Part shown: piece after piece, positions 10,178-18,797 of the stretch
Numbering within the stretch: position 1 is the first letter of the stretch
How the letters are laid out: every line of letters begins with the position of its first letter
Source of the DNA: Candidatus Cloacimonadota bacterium
GTDB taxonomy: Bacteria; Cloacimonadota; Cloacimonadia; Cloacimonadales; TCS61
DNA: 57,587 nt
NCBI GenBank assembly: GCA_021734245.1
Contig: JAIPJH010000008.1
Coordinates: 1-57,587, forward strand
Direction: 5' to 3'
The notes under the pieces: model-generated
Seen by the model: the letters and a program-made list of their open reading frames with translations, nothing else
Database searches by the model: none
What the model was told of the DNA's origin: nothing
Position numbers and translations under genes: made by a program

Positions 10178-10909
10178 TTACCAGCCGCCGGAAGCACCAC
10201 CTCCACCGAAGCCGCCTCCGCCACCTGAAAAACCGCCAAATCCACCGCCACCGCTGCGTCCGCGACCTCCACCCAGTACGCTTCCCAGGAAAAGCGCTGT
10301 GAATAATCCGCCGCGACGTCTGCGACCGAAACCACCAAAGAAGATCATGAATAGAAAAATAAGCAGTCCAAAGGGAATCTGAGCACGTCCGTTTTCTTCT
10401 TTTTCAGATTGAGCTATCTGCTGATCGGTGATCTTCAGTTCATCGGTCAAAACACCAGTAATTGCCTGAACACCGGCTGCAACGCCGTTATAAAATTCTC
10501 CTTTTTTGAAGTAAGGTGTAATGTAATTTCGAATTATATATCCGCTTTTAGCATCGGTGAGATAACCTTCCAAACCGTAGCCAACTTCGATGCGCAGCTT
10601 CTTTTCCTGGATGGCAACCAACAATATTACACCGTTATCCTCACCTGGCTGTCCGATCTTCCATTCATCAGCAACTTTAATGGAATAACTTTCCAGATTT
10701 TCACCTTCCAAAGATTTGATAGTAAGAACAGCAATCTGAATAGATGATCTATTTTCAAACTGAGTCAGATAACTTTCCAGGTTACGTTCTTCCTGACTGT
10801 TCAAGATGCCGGCATAATCATTAATTCTACCTTTCAAGGATGGAACCTTAAGAGCAGTCAACTGAGAAATAACGAGGATCAAGATTAATAAAGATATGAT
10901 TTTTTTCAT
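10178..10909 (-). CDS. TPM-domain secreted/membrane protein with glycine-rich tail (YgcG-like)
   Basis: 243-residue protein with an N-terminal signal peptide (residues 1-19), a TPM domain (about 25-150, INDYAGIL start and GYGLEGYLTDA motif), one membrane segment (about 185-200) and an arginine-rich then glycine-rich tail ending GGASGGW. TPM proteins of this type often accompany LemA; roles in membrane protein turnover or envelope stress have been proposed, but the biochemical function is not established. The start overlaps the upstream TPM gene by ATGA, indicating translational coupling. Confidence 0.88.
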   Translation of the reverse strand: MKKIISLLILILVISQLTALKVPSLKGRINDYAGILNSQEERNLESYLTQFENRSSIQIAVLTIKSLEGENLESYSIKVADEWKIGQPGEDNGVILLVAIQEKKLRIEVGYGLEGYLTDAKSGYIIRNYITPYFKKGEFYNGVAAGVQAITGVLTDELKITDQQIAQSEKEENGRAQIPFGLLIFLFMIFFGGFGRRRRGGLFTALFLGSVLGGGRGRSGGGGFGGFSGGGGGFGGGGASGGW

Positions 10910-11580
10910 GATTTCAGCTCCTCGATATCGTTGGCAAGCTCGTTCTTATCATCTGCTTTTATGGGGAAGTGTTCAGTTAATATTTGTCCGCAATCCAAGA
11001 TTGATTTCACCAGATTATCTGTGAAATTACCACTTTTTATACCATTAATAATATGATCGACAATATTTTGCCATCTGCTTTGCTCGATCTTTGCATTAAT
11101 TCCACTATCAGCCAGCAGCACAACTCTGCGTTCCAGAAGCGAGATGAAAATGAGGATGCCGGTACGATCTCGTGTGTAGGAAATTCCTGATTCCATGAAG
11201 TGCAGAAGTGCTCTTTCATAAACTTTTTTGTGTAGTTTTTTATTGGGAACAATAAGGCGATCGATGGATGAAATATTTGCCAGGAAATAGAAAATAGTTC
11301 CTGCTACAAAAGTGGAAAAACCGTAAAAAGCGACCAGATGTGCGCTGGAATAATCCCAGAACATGCTCTGCAGCCAGGCTTTGATTTGCGGCACAAAAAG
11401 CAGCATCACCACGAAATAGACAAATCCGGTGATAACAGCAAAGATCAGTTCGTAAATGGCATAATCATAGCTTTCCCTGATGAATGCTGTGGCAATTTCA
11501 CCGGAAGTTGTACTTTCTGCTTTCTTCACTGCTTCCGAAATTTTTTGTTTATCTTTTTCATTCAATTTGAATTTTGGCAT
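10906..11580 (-). CDS. TPM-domain membrane protein
   Basis: 224-residue protein with a split TPM domain: N-terminal TTSGEIATAF, two membrane segments (about 45-70 and 85-105), then the remainder with DRTGILIFISLLERRVVLLAD. It resembles the second, shorter TPM protein commonly paired with YgcG-like proteins and LemA. It couples to the downstream TPM gene through an ATGA overlap. The 197-bp gap to lemA holds palindromic repeats, so cotranscription with lemA is likely but not certain. Confidence 0.85.
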   Translation of the reverse strand: MPKFKLNEKDKQKISEAVKKAESTTSGEIATAFIRESYDYAIYELIFAVITGFVYFVVMLLFVPQIKAWLQSMFWDYSSAHLVAFYGFSTFVAGTIFYFLANISSIDRLIVPNKKLHKKVYERALLHFMESGISYTRDRTGILIFISLLERRVVLLADSGINAKIEQSRWQNIVDHIINGIKSGNFTDNLVKSILDCGQILTEHFPIKADDKNELANDIEELKS

Positions 11581-11659
11581 ATGCTCTCCATTATTTTTTT
11601 AGCAACTAACAAACACGATTAAATTTCGTCATTTCACGATTAAACTTCATAACAAGTTT

Positions 11660-11765
11660 TAGCTCCCCTTTGAAAGGTGAGACACAGAGGGGTTTTTTGA
11701 ATGAATGATAAGAAAAGATCATTAACTTAACCCTCTTTAATTCCCCCTTCTAAAGGTGGACTATT
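11660..11765. repeat. CTCCCC palindrome family, two degenerate copies
   Basis: GCTCCCCTTT pairs loosely with AGAGGGG near 11664-11692, and CCCTC..CCCCC..AAAGG follows at 11731-11759. These resemble the clearer elements at 24310, 41416, 53468 and 53928. They fill the spacer between lemA and the first TPM gene. Confidence 0.45.
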
Positions 11766-11777
11766 TTTTTGACATAT

Positions 11778-12389
11778 TTAGAACTCTACTTTGGGAGCTA
11801 CTTCGGTACCTTCTACAGCTTCGAAATATGGTTTCTGGCTGAAACCGAACATGTTTGCCAGGAAAGCACGAGGGAATTGTTTGATATAGATGTTATAAGA
11901 TTTAGCCGTTTCATTGAAGCGTTTGCGTTCCACAGCAATGCGGTTTTCGGTGCCTTCCAGTTGATCCTGCAGAGTCAGGAAATTCTGATTTGCTTTCAAT
12001 TCGGGATAGTTTTCCTGCACGACCATAAGTCTTTGTAAAGCTCCGCTGAGAGTAGCTTGAGCCTGCTGATATTTTTCGAACATGGCCGGATCATTTAAGA
12101 CTTCTTCACCAATATTTACCATTCCACCCAGTTTGGCGCGAGCTTCGGTAACAGCCTGAAATGTTTCCTTCTCGTGTGAGGCGTAACCTTTCACAGTTTC
12201 CACCAGATTCGGGATCAGGTCGTAGCGGCGTTGATACTGATTTTCCACCTGGCTCCACTTTTCTTTTACACTTTCATCCATCGTTACCATGTTGTTGTAG
12301 GAACGCACTCCCCAGCTGTAAATTGAAATGGCAATGATGATAAAAATAGCTGCGACAATCAGGCAACCCATCAAAAATTTGTTTTTCAT
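11778..12389 (-). CDS. lemA: LemA family membrane protein
   Basis: 203 residues with one N-terminal membrane segment (about 6-26) followed by the LemA helical domain: YNNMVTMDESVKEKWSQVE, then RYDLIPNLVETVKGYA, which are hallmark motifs. The rest is cytoplasmic or periplasmic helical bundle depending on topology. A good ribosome site (GGAGG) precedes the ATG. It is the first gene of a LemA-TPM-TPM set, a combination found in many bacteria and thought to act at the envelope; the molecular role is not settled. Confidence 0.93.
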   Translation of the reverse strand: MKNKFLMGCLIVAAIFIIIAISIYSWGVRSYNNMVTMDESVKEKWSQVENQYQRRYDLIPNLVETVKGYASHEKETFQAVTEARAKLGGMVNIGEEVLNDPAMFEKYQQAQATLSGALQRLMVVQENYPELKANQNFLTLQDQLEGTENRIAVERKRFNETAKSYNIYIKQFPRAFLANMFGFSQKPYFEAVEGTEVAPKVEF

Positions 12390-12674
12390 TTATCCTCCAG
12401 ATTTATATTTTTTAATGATCTGGATTGAGTTTTAAAGTATGAAATTTGGTGTCAAGTTGTATGTGGATAGATGCATGCCCCGAAAAATTTGGAAGGTATA
12501 AATCTAATCTATTGTAATAAATGAAATTGTTGCTATTTTACCCATCCAAAACCTTATCCAGCAAAGCTCACGAATTCATTCGTGGGAATCTTGATACTTA
12601 CTGGAAAATAAATATTTTTCGGAGGATGCGTGGTATGTGGATAGATTATTTTTTTGACATTAGATTTTTTTATT

Positions 12675-12722
12675 AACCTTGCGAAGGTCGAACAAGCAAG
12701 ATGTTCCAAAACCTTCGCAAGG
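12675..12722. repeat. Palindrome family A, copy 3 (12-bp perfect stem)
   Basis: CCTTGCGAAGGT (12677-12688) is the exact reverse complement of ACCTTCGCAAGG (12711-12722). The 22-nt loop itself carries a GAACA/TGTTC inner stem. It is the same core as at 5365 and 10117. Confidence 0.7.
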
Positions 12723-12739
12723 AATTTACATTTTACGCC

Positions 12740-12785
12740 GAGATTATTCCATAGAACAACGTAGTAAGAAACGTCAGAAAGACGG
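12740..12785. repeat. GTCAGAATGACG repeat family, copy 1
   Basis: About 46 bp, beginning GAGATTATTCC and ending ACGTCAGAAAGACGG, matching 42850-42894 at roughly four fifths of positions by eye. Shorter relatives lie near 24466 and 37559. Confidence 0.55.
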
Positions 12786-12810
12786 CTCAATAGATCTGTA
12801 TTTTTTTAAA

Positions 12811-12861
12811 TCTCCTTTATCCAGTTAACCAGGACTTTGGCAGCAAAGATTGCCATTAGCT
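12811..12861 (-). pseudogene. Duplicated 3' tail of the aconitase-family gene at 20231
   Basis: These 51 bp match 20236-20286 with five mismatches and no gap by my count. In the aconitase frame they read MAIFAAKVLVNWIKEI and a stop, against MAIFAAKGLVNWIKEN in the intact gene. The fragment is fused out of frame to the end of a truncated lipoprotein gene, giving that gene a foreign C-terminus. It is a recombination scar, not a functional gene. Confidence 0.8.
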
Positions 12862-13097
12862 GTCCAGGCTGACCAGTAAATCTCATCTCCCTTAGGTGAT
12901 ATAGCAATTTGGCAATGCTCTGCCCAGGTAGAATCTGAAACTATTCCGGGTGCAAATACTTCAGGAGTTAAACCGGGCGGTTTTAAACCAAAATACTGCT
13001 CTTCAACTGGAACAAAATTCTTTTCCATTTGATTGCAGCTGAATATACTTAATCCTATAAATATTGTACTTAGTATTTTTATCATACTCAACATCAT
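12825..13097 (-). pseudogene. Truncated PD40-type lipoprotein (second copy, 5' part only)
   Basis: 90-codon remnant. It has a lipoprotein signal (IFSCNQ) and then matches the N-terminal part of the intact lipoprotein at 18798-19748 (shared EVFAPGIVSDSTWAEHCQ and the following SP.GDEI.WSAWT). Homology ends after SAWT and the last residues come from the duplicated aconitase tail read in another frame. The intact copy is 316 residues, so roughly three quarters is missing. The start overlaps the permease stop as ATGA, so the ancestor was the last gene of the operon. It may still be translated but is unlikely to keep its role. Confidence 0.8.
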
Positions 13098-15448
13098 TCA
13101 CATTTTAAAGACAAAACAGGATTTCTTCTGGCTGCATTATAGGTTAGGAAACTCACAGTAACCAGAGCAATGAGAAGTGCAATTAAGCCCGACAAGGCAA
13201 AAATCCACCAACTTAGTTCTACCTTATAAGCAAAACTGTTTAACCATTTGCTCATTACATAATAGGCAATTGGGATAGCTATTACAAAGGTTCCGACTAT
13301 CAATTTTACAAAATCAAAATTTAGCAATCGAATCAGTTCTAAAATTGAAGCTCCATTAACTTTGCGGATAGCAATTTCTTTGGTTCTTCGCACCAGCATA
13401 AAGGAGGTCATTCCAAGCAAACCAAAACAAGCTAGAAGGATTGCCATAAAGGCAAACAACCCCATAAGCTGAAAGGTTTTGTTATCTTTTTGATAGCGGG
13501 ATTCTAATATTTGATCAAGGAATTCAAAGTTGATCACCTGTTCAGGATAGATGCTTTGGGTAATCTCAGTAACAGCCTTAGTAGAACCAAAGATATCCGA
13601 TGATTTAAGCTTAACAATAATATGATAAGCTTCGGAGTAATCGATTACATAAACTACCGGTTTGACTTTATTTTGTAGTGGTTCGAAGTTAATGTCATCT
13701 ATAATACCTACCACTTTTCGAGTCGAAGGTGGCCAGTTACATCGGATACTATGCCCAATAGGATTGTCTTTTAATCCAAGTAAAGAAACAGCTGCTTTAT
13801 TTAGAATAATAGCTTCATTTGTATCCGTTTTAAAATCCTCAGAAAATAAGCGACCCTGTAATGGTTTGATCCCTAAAGTTCTAAAATAATCGAAGTTTAC
13901 ATGTACATATGCAATTGCAATACCCTCTGTTTGCCCTTCGGGCAGCACTGCCCCATAATTATTCAAAGAGCCTGATGGTATGCGATTGGCAGTAGATACA
14001 TTTTCAACAAAGCTCTGCTTAATAAGAGCCTGTTTTAACGTATTATACTTTGCCTCATCACCAAAATCAAATATGGAAGTAATTACAGCTTCTTTTTCAA
14101 AACCAAGCTCCTTGTTCTGAAGAAAACTTATCTGCCTTAGCATGATTGCAGCACAGGCAATCAGAGCTATCACAATAGTAAACTGCGCACCCAATAAGAT
14201 CTTCTTCATTTTAAAGCCTGATCTTCCCTGACTCTTGGCTGATTTAATAACACTACTGGGATTATGAGAGGATAAGACAAGGGCAGGATATAAGCCGGTC
14301 AGGATTCCTAATACAATTATACTACCCAAAAAGCTTAGTATCATGCTGGGATTTAGCAAGTCAGTAAAAGATAGAATTTTACCGGAGATTTCATTAAATA
14401 TTGGCAAACTAAGCTCTACAATGATTAAGGCAATCGCGGACGAAATAAGGAACACGATCATTGACTCCACTATATATTGCTCTGCTATTTGCTTGTGGCT
14501 AGCACCAAAGCTTTTACGAATTCCCATTTCCAGAACTCGAGTTGTAGCATTGGCAATAAAGAGATTAACAAAATTAAAACATGCTATCAGCAATATCAGT
14601 AAACCAATTGCAGAAAATATCAGCACATAAGTAATACTGTTTTGTGGCTGAATATCTCCTAAAAAGTGGGAAGAATAAAGATGTATATTCTTCAGGTTTT
14701 GAAGCGTAAATTTTACAGGATCATCATCAGAATTACTAACTTCTTTCATAAGAGTTGAAATTTTAGCTTCTAAATCTGGTTTTGAAAACTGGTCATGCAT
14801 TTCAAAATAAAGCAAAAAATTCCACCAACCCCAACTATCCATCCAGTCATTACCGAACATTTTGTCCCCATCAGCAAGGGTTAAGAAAATATCAAAAGTA
14901 AAATGCGAATTTTGAGGAATGTTCTTTATAACGCCAACAACAGTATAAACGTATTCACTTTTTACTATAAACTTTTTCCCAATAGCATTTTCGTCCCCAA
15001 AATATTTTTGGGCAATTTTTTCGTTAATGACTGCTGTACCAGGTTCTTTTAATGAATTTTGAACATTACCTTCAATAGCTTCAAAGGAGAAGATATCAAA
15101 AAATTCAGCATCAGTCCAAGCTACGAGATCTTCCTTGAACTTCTGATCATTTAACTGTACAAGGATATCATCTCTGGGAAGAATTCTCGCATACTGTTTA
15201 ATTTCGGGTAGATTATCTGCCAGCAGTTTGCCTGCCCCCGGAGCTTGATAAGGATGTTCTTCCTGGCACAATCGGTAAATAGTATCTGCCTTTTCGTGAT
15301 ATCTATCATAGCTTAGTTCCTGTATTACGTATAGGAAAAGTAAAATACTTACTGCGATACCAATAGCTAAACTGGAAATACTTATCAACGAATATGCCTT
15401 GTGCTTCTTGAGGGTTTTAATGATTATTTTAAGATAATTTTTAAACAT
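13094..15448 (-). CDS. FtsX/MacB-type ABC transporter permease
   Basis: 784-residue membrane protein with two MacB-periplasmic-core plus FtsX units. The N-terminal membrane segment (about 20-45) is followed by a large periplasmic domain (50-275) and an FtsX cluster (about 280-405, with MGIRKSFGAS); a second membrane segment (about 425), periplasmic domain and FtsX cluster (about 670-775, with IAIRKVNGAS) follow. This layout is typical of macrolide/lipoprotein-type exporter permeases of the FCB group. No ABC ATPase gene is present in the window, so the partner is encoded elsewhere. It lies 44 bp downstream of the esterase-ankyrin fusion and overlaps the truncated lipoprotein, indicating one operon. 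Confidence 0.88.
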   Translation of the reverse strand: MFKNYLKIIIKTLKKHKAYSLISISSLAIGIAVSILLFLYVIQELSYDRYHEKADTIYRLCQEEHPYQAPGAGKLLADNLPEIKQYARILPRDDILVQLNDQKFKEDLVAWTDAEFFDIFSFEAIEGNVQNSLKEPGTAVINEKIAQKYFGDENAIGKKFIVKSEYVYTVVGVIKNIPQNSHFTFDIFLTLADGDKMFGNDWMDSWGWWNFLLYFEMHDQFSKPDLEAKISTLMKEVSNSDDDPVKFTLQNLKNIHLYSSHFLGDIQPQNSITYVLIFSAIGLLILLIACFNFVNLFIANATTRVLEMGIRKSFGASHKQIAEQYIVESMIVFLISSAIALIIVELSLPIFNEISGKILSFTDLLNPSMILSFLGSIIVLGILTGLYPALVLSSHNPSSVIKSAKSQGRSGFKMKKILLGAQFTIVIALIACAAIMLRQISFLQNKELGFEKEAVITSIFDFGDEAKYNTLKQALIKQSFVENVSTANRIPSGSLNNYGAVLPEGQTEGIAIAYVHVNFDYFRTLGIKPLQGRLFSEDFKTDTNEAIILNKAAVSLLGLKDNPIGHSIRCNWPPSTRKVVGIIDDINFEPLQNKVKPVVYVIDYSEAYHIIVKLKSSDIFGSTKAVTEITQSIYPEQVINFEFLDQILESRYQKDNKTFQLMGLFAFMAILLACFGLLGMTSFMLVRRTKEIAIRKVNGASILELIRLLNFDFVKLIVGTFVIAIPIAYYVMSKWLNSFAYKVELSWWIFALSGLIALLIALVTVSFLTYNAARRNPVLSLKCE

Positions 15449-15492
15449 TGTTTACTCCTTTATGTTTTGTTAACATTTTACCGCCAGAAAGA

Positions 15493-18006
15493 TCATTTAC
15501 TTTTGATAATAATGCTTTGCATTGATTCTTCCAGAATTGTAACATCCGGCAGGCTGGCTTTCAATTTCTCTATCGTCTGTAAAACCTCATCTTCTCCATC
15601 TTTGTTAAAGCTTGAGAAATGCCCCAATATAATGTGTTTTGGCTTTAGATGCTTCTTTAGTATTTCTATTCCAGGAGCATCTTCTCCCCATAAAAAACCA
15701 CGATTAATAATTGCTAGATCAATGGTTGAATTTTTTATTCCTGATAAATCATATTCCTTCTCTCCACTCACAAGAGTTCCTTCCCAGGCGCGTCCACAGG
15801 CATCGCCACCGATAAATATATTCATTCCTTCAAGATTAAACAGGTAGCCAAGATTTTCGCTTGTTCCGTTGCCATCAGCATGTCTTAATCTGAAAACTTT
15901 TACATCTATTCCGCTGGCTTTTGTGCTAATAGATTTATATAGATCAGGCATTATTTCTTTTACCCGGCTTGTATCTGCTTTGTCTGCCAAAGCTATTTTC
16001 AATCTTTCTGATGTTTTGCTGTTGCAGATAACATTTAATTTATCACTGTTTGACATATATTCGGCAACCATCTCAGGTGAGAAATGATCACCGTGATCAT
16101 GTGTAATGAGCATAATATCCGCAGAGTGAAAGGGTTCTTCCTGTTTGTTCAATTTATTAACAATTTGTTTTGAAGGTGTTAAATATGAATTAAAACCTTG
16201 TTCAAAAAGAGCATCAACTAAAACCGTTTTATCGGCAGATGAGATCATATAACCCATATTGGCTATATAGGTAACTTTGATTTCTGCTTTTCCTTCTCCG
16301 TCAAATTTGACGACTCTTTCTTTTGATAATTTGCCGCCTTTACTTTTAAGGTAGTCTAAAATATCTTTGTGTCCCCAATCTTGCGCAATGCTAGTTGCTG
16401 TTCTGCCAGTATTATCAATTGCATTGATATCAGTATCTTCATCTATCAATAATTTTGTTAACTTTTTATTATTATGCATGATAGAATAATGCAGTGCTGT
16501 TTTACTTAAACTATCAACCACATTAATATCAGCACCTTTTTCTACTAATTTTTTGGCACTTACAAAATCACCTCCAATTACTGCATTATGCAGGAAACTT
16601 CTTGCTATTTCATCTTTGTCGTCAAAATCAGTGCATTTACTTATTAATGCTTTTGAGATATTTATTTGACCATTTGCTAAAGAAATATGCAACAATTTGT
16701 TTATCTCCTGCTTATCTTCAGGAAATTCAGCTCCTTTAGCTAAAATCAAATCTGCTATTTCTTTATTATTACTTTCTATTGCAGTTACCAGAGCAGTTTT
16801 ATCATTGTCATCAACTAGGTTTAAATCAACTCCGGCATTTATTAGATACTCACTGATTTCATTTGAATTGCTTCTCACAGCTATATGTAAAGCTGTTTCC
16901 TTCCTATCATTCTGGGCATTAATATTTGCGCCGTTTTTTACCAACTTTTTGATAAGAGATAAATCTCGATGCCTGAGAGACATATTCAAAGCATCAATTT
17001 TTGTGGCAGGATTTTGATAATTAACATCAGCATTATTTTTCAGCAATAAATCAACTATATCCATATTTTTGTAATATACTGCAAATATAAGTGGAGTGTA
17101 TCCAGAATTTGTCGAATCAACTATATTAGGATTTTGTTTAACTAGATCTTTTACTTCTTCAATATTTCCATCTCTAATTAAAGTAAATATGGTCCGTGTT
17201 TGCTGTATCTCTTCTACATCTTCAAATATAAATTCAATTCCCCTGTAGACATCAGTATATGGAACATGTCCTTCGCCTTTTAATTCTTCCATTTTCCATT
17301 TAAGACCTTTTGGGGCACTGTTTTCCAAAAGTTTTCGTAGTGAAGGCATGGTAGTCATCACAGAACTAAAATCATTTTCACCATAAACAATATATACGTT
17401 TTTATTAAGAGTCTCTATTGCCTTAAATAATTCAGTGGTTTGATTTAAGACATAGTTATTTTCATAACCCAGCATAGGACTACTTAATATATATGATGAA
17501 AACAGGTCAGGATCAGTATTTAGAATGTAGGTTGCAAGCATTCCGGTATTAGAAAACCCAACTACAATTCTCTGAGAATCTGTTTTATATTCTTTCTCTA
17601 TATAAGGAATTACTTCTTTTTTTATTGATTCAATGAATTTTTTGCCCTCAGCTTTATTGCCAGGCTCTCTGGTTACTTTAAAAGGAAAAACATCGCCTCT
17701 ACTGCCATCATCACAAATTCCGACAATAATTAGTTCGGGAATTCCATTACTACCACCCAAATCTCTGGCAGCAGAATATACACGTTCAAAAGAGTATTGA
17801 GGATAAAGTACATAAAGCACAGGATATGTTTTTGACTCATCATACTCCTCGGGTAAACTGATCATTAACTCTCTTTCATTACCATAAATTTCAGAATCAA
17901 AGGATATTCTTTTTCCTATCGATATATCCTCGTTTGTTTGAGCTTGTAATTGTGCAAAGCTAAAATAGAATAATCCTACCAATACTAATAATAGTGTTTT
18001 TTTCAT
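15493..18006 (-). CDS. Exported fusion protein: esterase, ankyrin repeats and metallo-beta-lactamase fold
   Basis: 837 residues with a signal peptide (1-22). Residues 25-265 form an alpha/beta-hydrolase of the IroE/esterase-D type: oxyanion-side VLYVLYP, nucleophile Ser152 in GFSNTG (a variant of GxSxG) and a probable His in GEGHVPY. Residues about 270-575 are ankyrin repeats (recurring TPL/TAL..A and LL..GAD(V/I)N units). Residues about 585-837 are a metallo-beta-lactamase domain of the UlaG-like type with the HxHxDH metal motif (THDHGDH, about 634), a later GGDACGR (about 733) and LGHFSS (about 793). Substrates are unknown. The gene lies between a reductase and an FtsX-type permease on the same strand. 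The three-domain combination is unusual to my knowledge. Confidence 0.85.
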   Translation of the reverse strand: MKKTLLLVLVGLFYFSFAQLQAQTNEDISIGKRISFDSEIYGNERELMISLPEEYDESKTYPVLYVLYPQYSFERVYSAARDLGGSNGIPELIIVGICDDGSRGDVFPFKVTREPGNKAEGKKFIESIKKEVIPYIEKEYKTDSQRIVVGFSNTGMLATYILNTDPDLFSSYILSSPMLGYENNYVLNQTTELFKAIETLNKNVYIVYGENDFSSVMTTMPSLRKLLENSAPKGLKWKMEELKGEGHVPYTDVYRGIEFIFEDVEEIQQTRTIFTLIRDGNIEEVKDLVKQNPNIVDSTNSGYTPLIFAVYYKNMDIVDLLLKNNADVNYQNPATKIDALNMSLRHRDLSLIKKLVKNGANINAQNDRKETALHIAVRSNSNEISEYLINAGVDLNLVDDNDKTALVTAIESNNKEIADLILAKGAEFPEDKQEINKLLHISLANGQINISKALISKCTDFDDKDEIARSFLHNAVIGGDFVSAKKLVEKGADINVVDSLSKTALHYSIMHNNKKLTKLLIDEDTDINAIDNTGRTATSIAQDWGHKDILDYLKSKGGKLSKERVVKFDGEGKAEIKVTYIANMGYMISSADKTVLVDALFEQGFNSYLTPSKQIVNKLNKQEEPFHSADIMLITHDHGDHFSPEMVAEYMSNSDKLNVICNSKTSERLKIALADKADTSRVKEIMPDLYKSISTKASGIDVKVFRLRHADGNGTSENLGYLFNLEGMNIFIGGDACGRAWEGTLVSGEKEYDLSGIKNSTIDLAIINRGFLWGEDAPGIEILKKHLKPKHIILGHFSSFNKDGEDEVLQTIEKLKASLPDVTILEESMQSIIIKSK

Positions 18007-18063
18007 CTTAATACCTTTCCTTTATTTGTTTTATATTCCATAAATATTTCAGGGGCAGCCCGG

Positions 18064-18795
18064 CTAATCCTCTTTATTGTAGATCACCGGCATTTGACCT
18101 TGCCACTTCTTCCATAAATCTGGTTCCATCAGAAGTCTGGCCATGAAGTTACCCACATTTATTCTACTTGTTCTACCTGGATTGAACAGAGCGCTCCTTA
18201 TGGGTGAACGGTATATCTGATAATCTGTTATGACATCTTCATTTATTAAAGTGTCTGGTCGAATAGCAACCCATTCAATGAAATTATTTTTCTGTCCGAT
18301 TTTCAACCTTAAATAATCTGCTGCAGCTTCATTATCACTGTGGGGAGGAAGAAACAGATGAATCAAACCTAACACGATTTTTTGCACCAGGGACACAGGC
18401 TCAGCAAGATCTTTGTTCCGCACAGCAGTAGTATTCATCAAAGCAAATTTAACTGGTTTTTGGGGAGAACCGGTTTTGATAGCTTCACATAATAATCTAA
18501 CCGAGTCGGTCACCAGTTTTCTGGGATTGCCGAACATTCCCTTAAAAGTAAGATTATGTCCCAGGCAGGAAGCAACGGAGTCACAATCAACCAGCAATTT
18601 CTGCAACTTATCCCTGCTAAGCTCAGAGATAGAAGCTATTATAATAGTTATATTATCATTGTTTTGCCAATCATCAGGTATATTAGCTGAATTACGGACA
18701 ATAGCTTTAACCTTTTGTCCCATATTCAACAACTGCTCTACTAACTGTTTTCCTGTAGCACCACTGGCACCTACCACTAATGTTTTCATGCTCAC
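18064..18795 (-). CDS. NAD(P)-binding SDR-like reductase (NmrA/YwnB type)
   Basis: 243-residue Rossmann protein with the dinucleotide motif GASGATG at residues 9-15 and the atypical short-chain-dehydrogenase layout, lacking a clear YxxxK. VASCLGHN follows beta-4. Such proteins act as flavin or quinone reductases, epimerases or redox sensors; the substrate cannot be read. It starts 2 bp after the upstream lipoprotein stop, so it is cotranscribed with it. Cytoplasmic, since no signal peptide is seen. Confidence 0.8.
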   Translation of the reverse strand: MSMKTLVVGASGATGKQLVEQLLNMGQKVKAIVRNSANIPDDWQNNDNITIIIASISELSRDKLQKLLVDCDSVASCLGHNLTFKGMFGNPRKLVTDSVRLLCEAIKTGSPQKPVKFALMNTTAVRNKDLAEPVSLVQKIVLGLIHLFLPPHSDNEAAADYLRLKIGQKNNFIEWVAIRPDTLINEDVITDYQIYRSPIRSALFNPGRTSRINVGNFMARLLMEPDLWKKWQGQMPVIYNKED

Positions 18796-18797
18796 AC

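Larger units (their letters stand above)
12390..12810. other. Gene-free spacer with repeats
   Basis: No supportable gene. It contains the promoter side of lemA, a short palindrome CACGAATTCATTCGTG (12569-12584), a strong family-A hairpin (12675-12722) and a 46-bp repeat shared with 42850-42894. Its right end abuts the duplicated aconitase tail. Confidence 0.6.
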
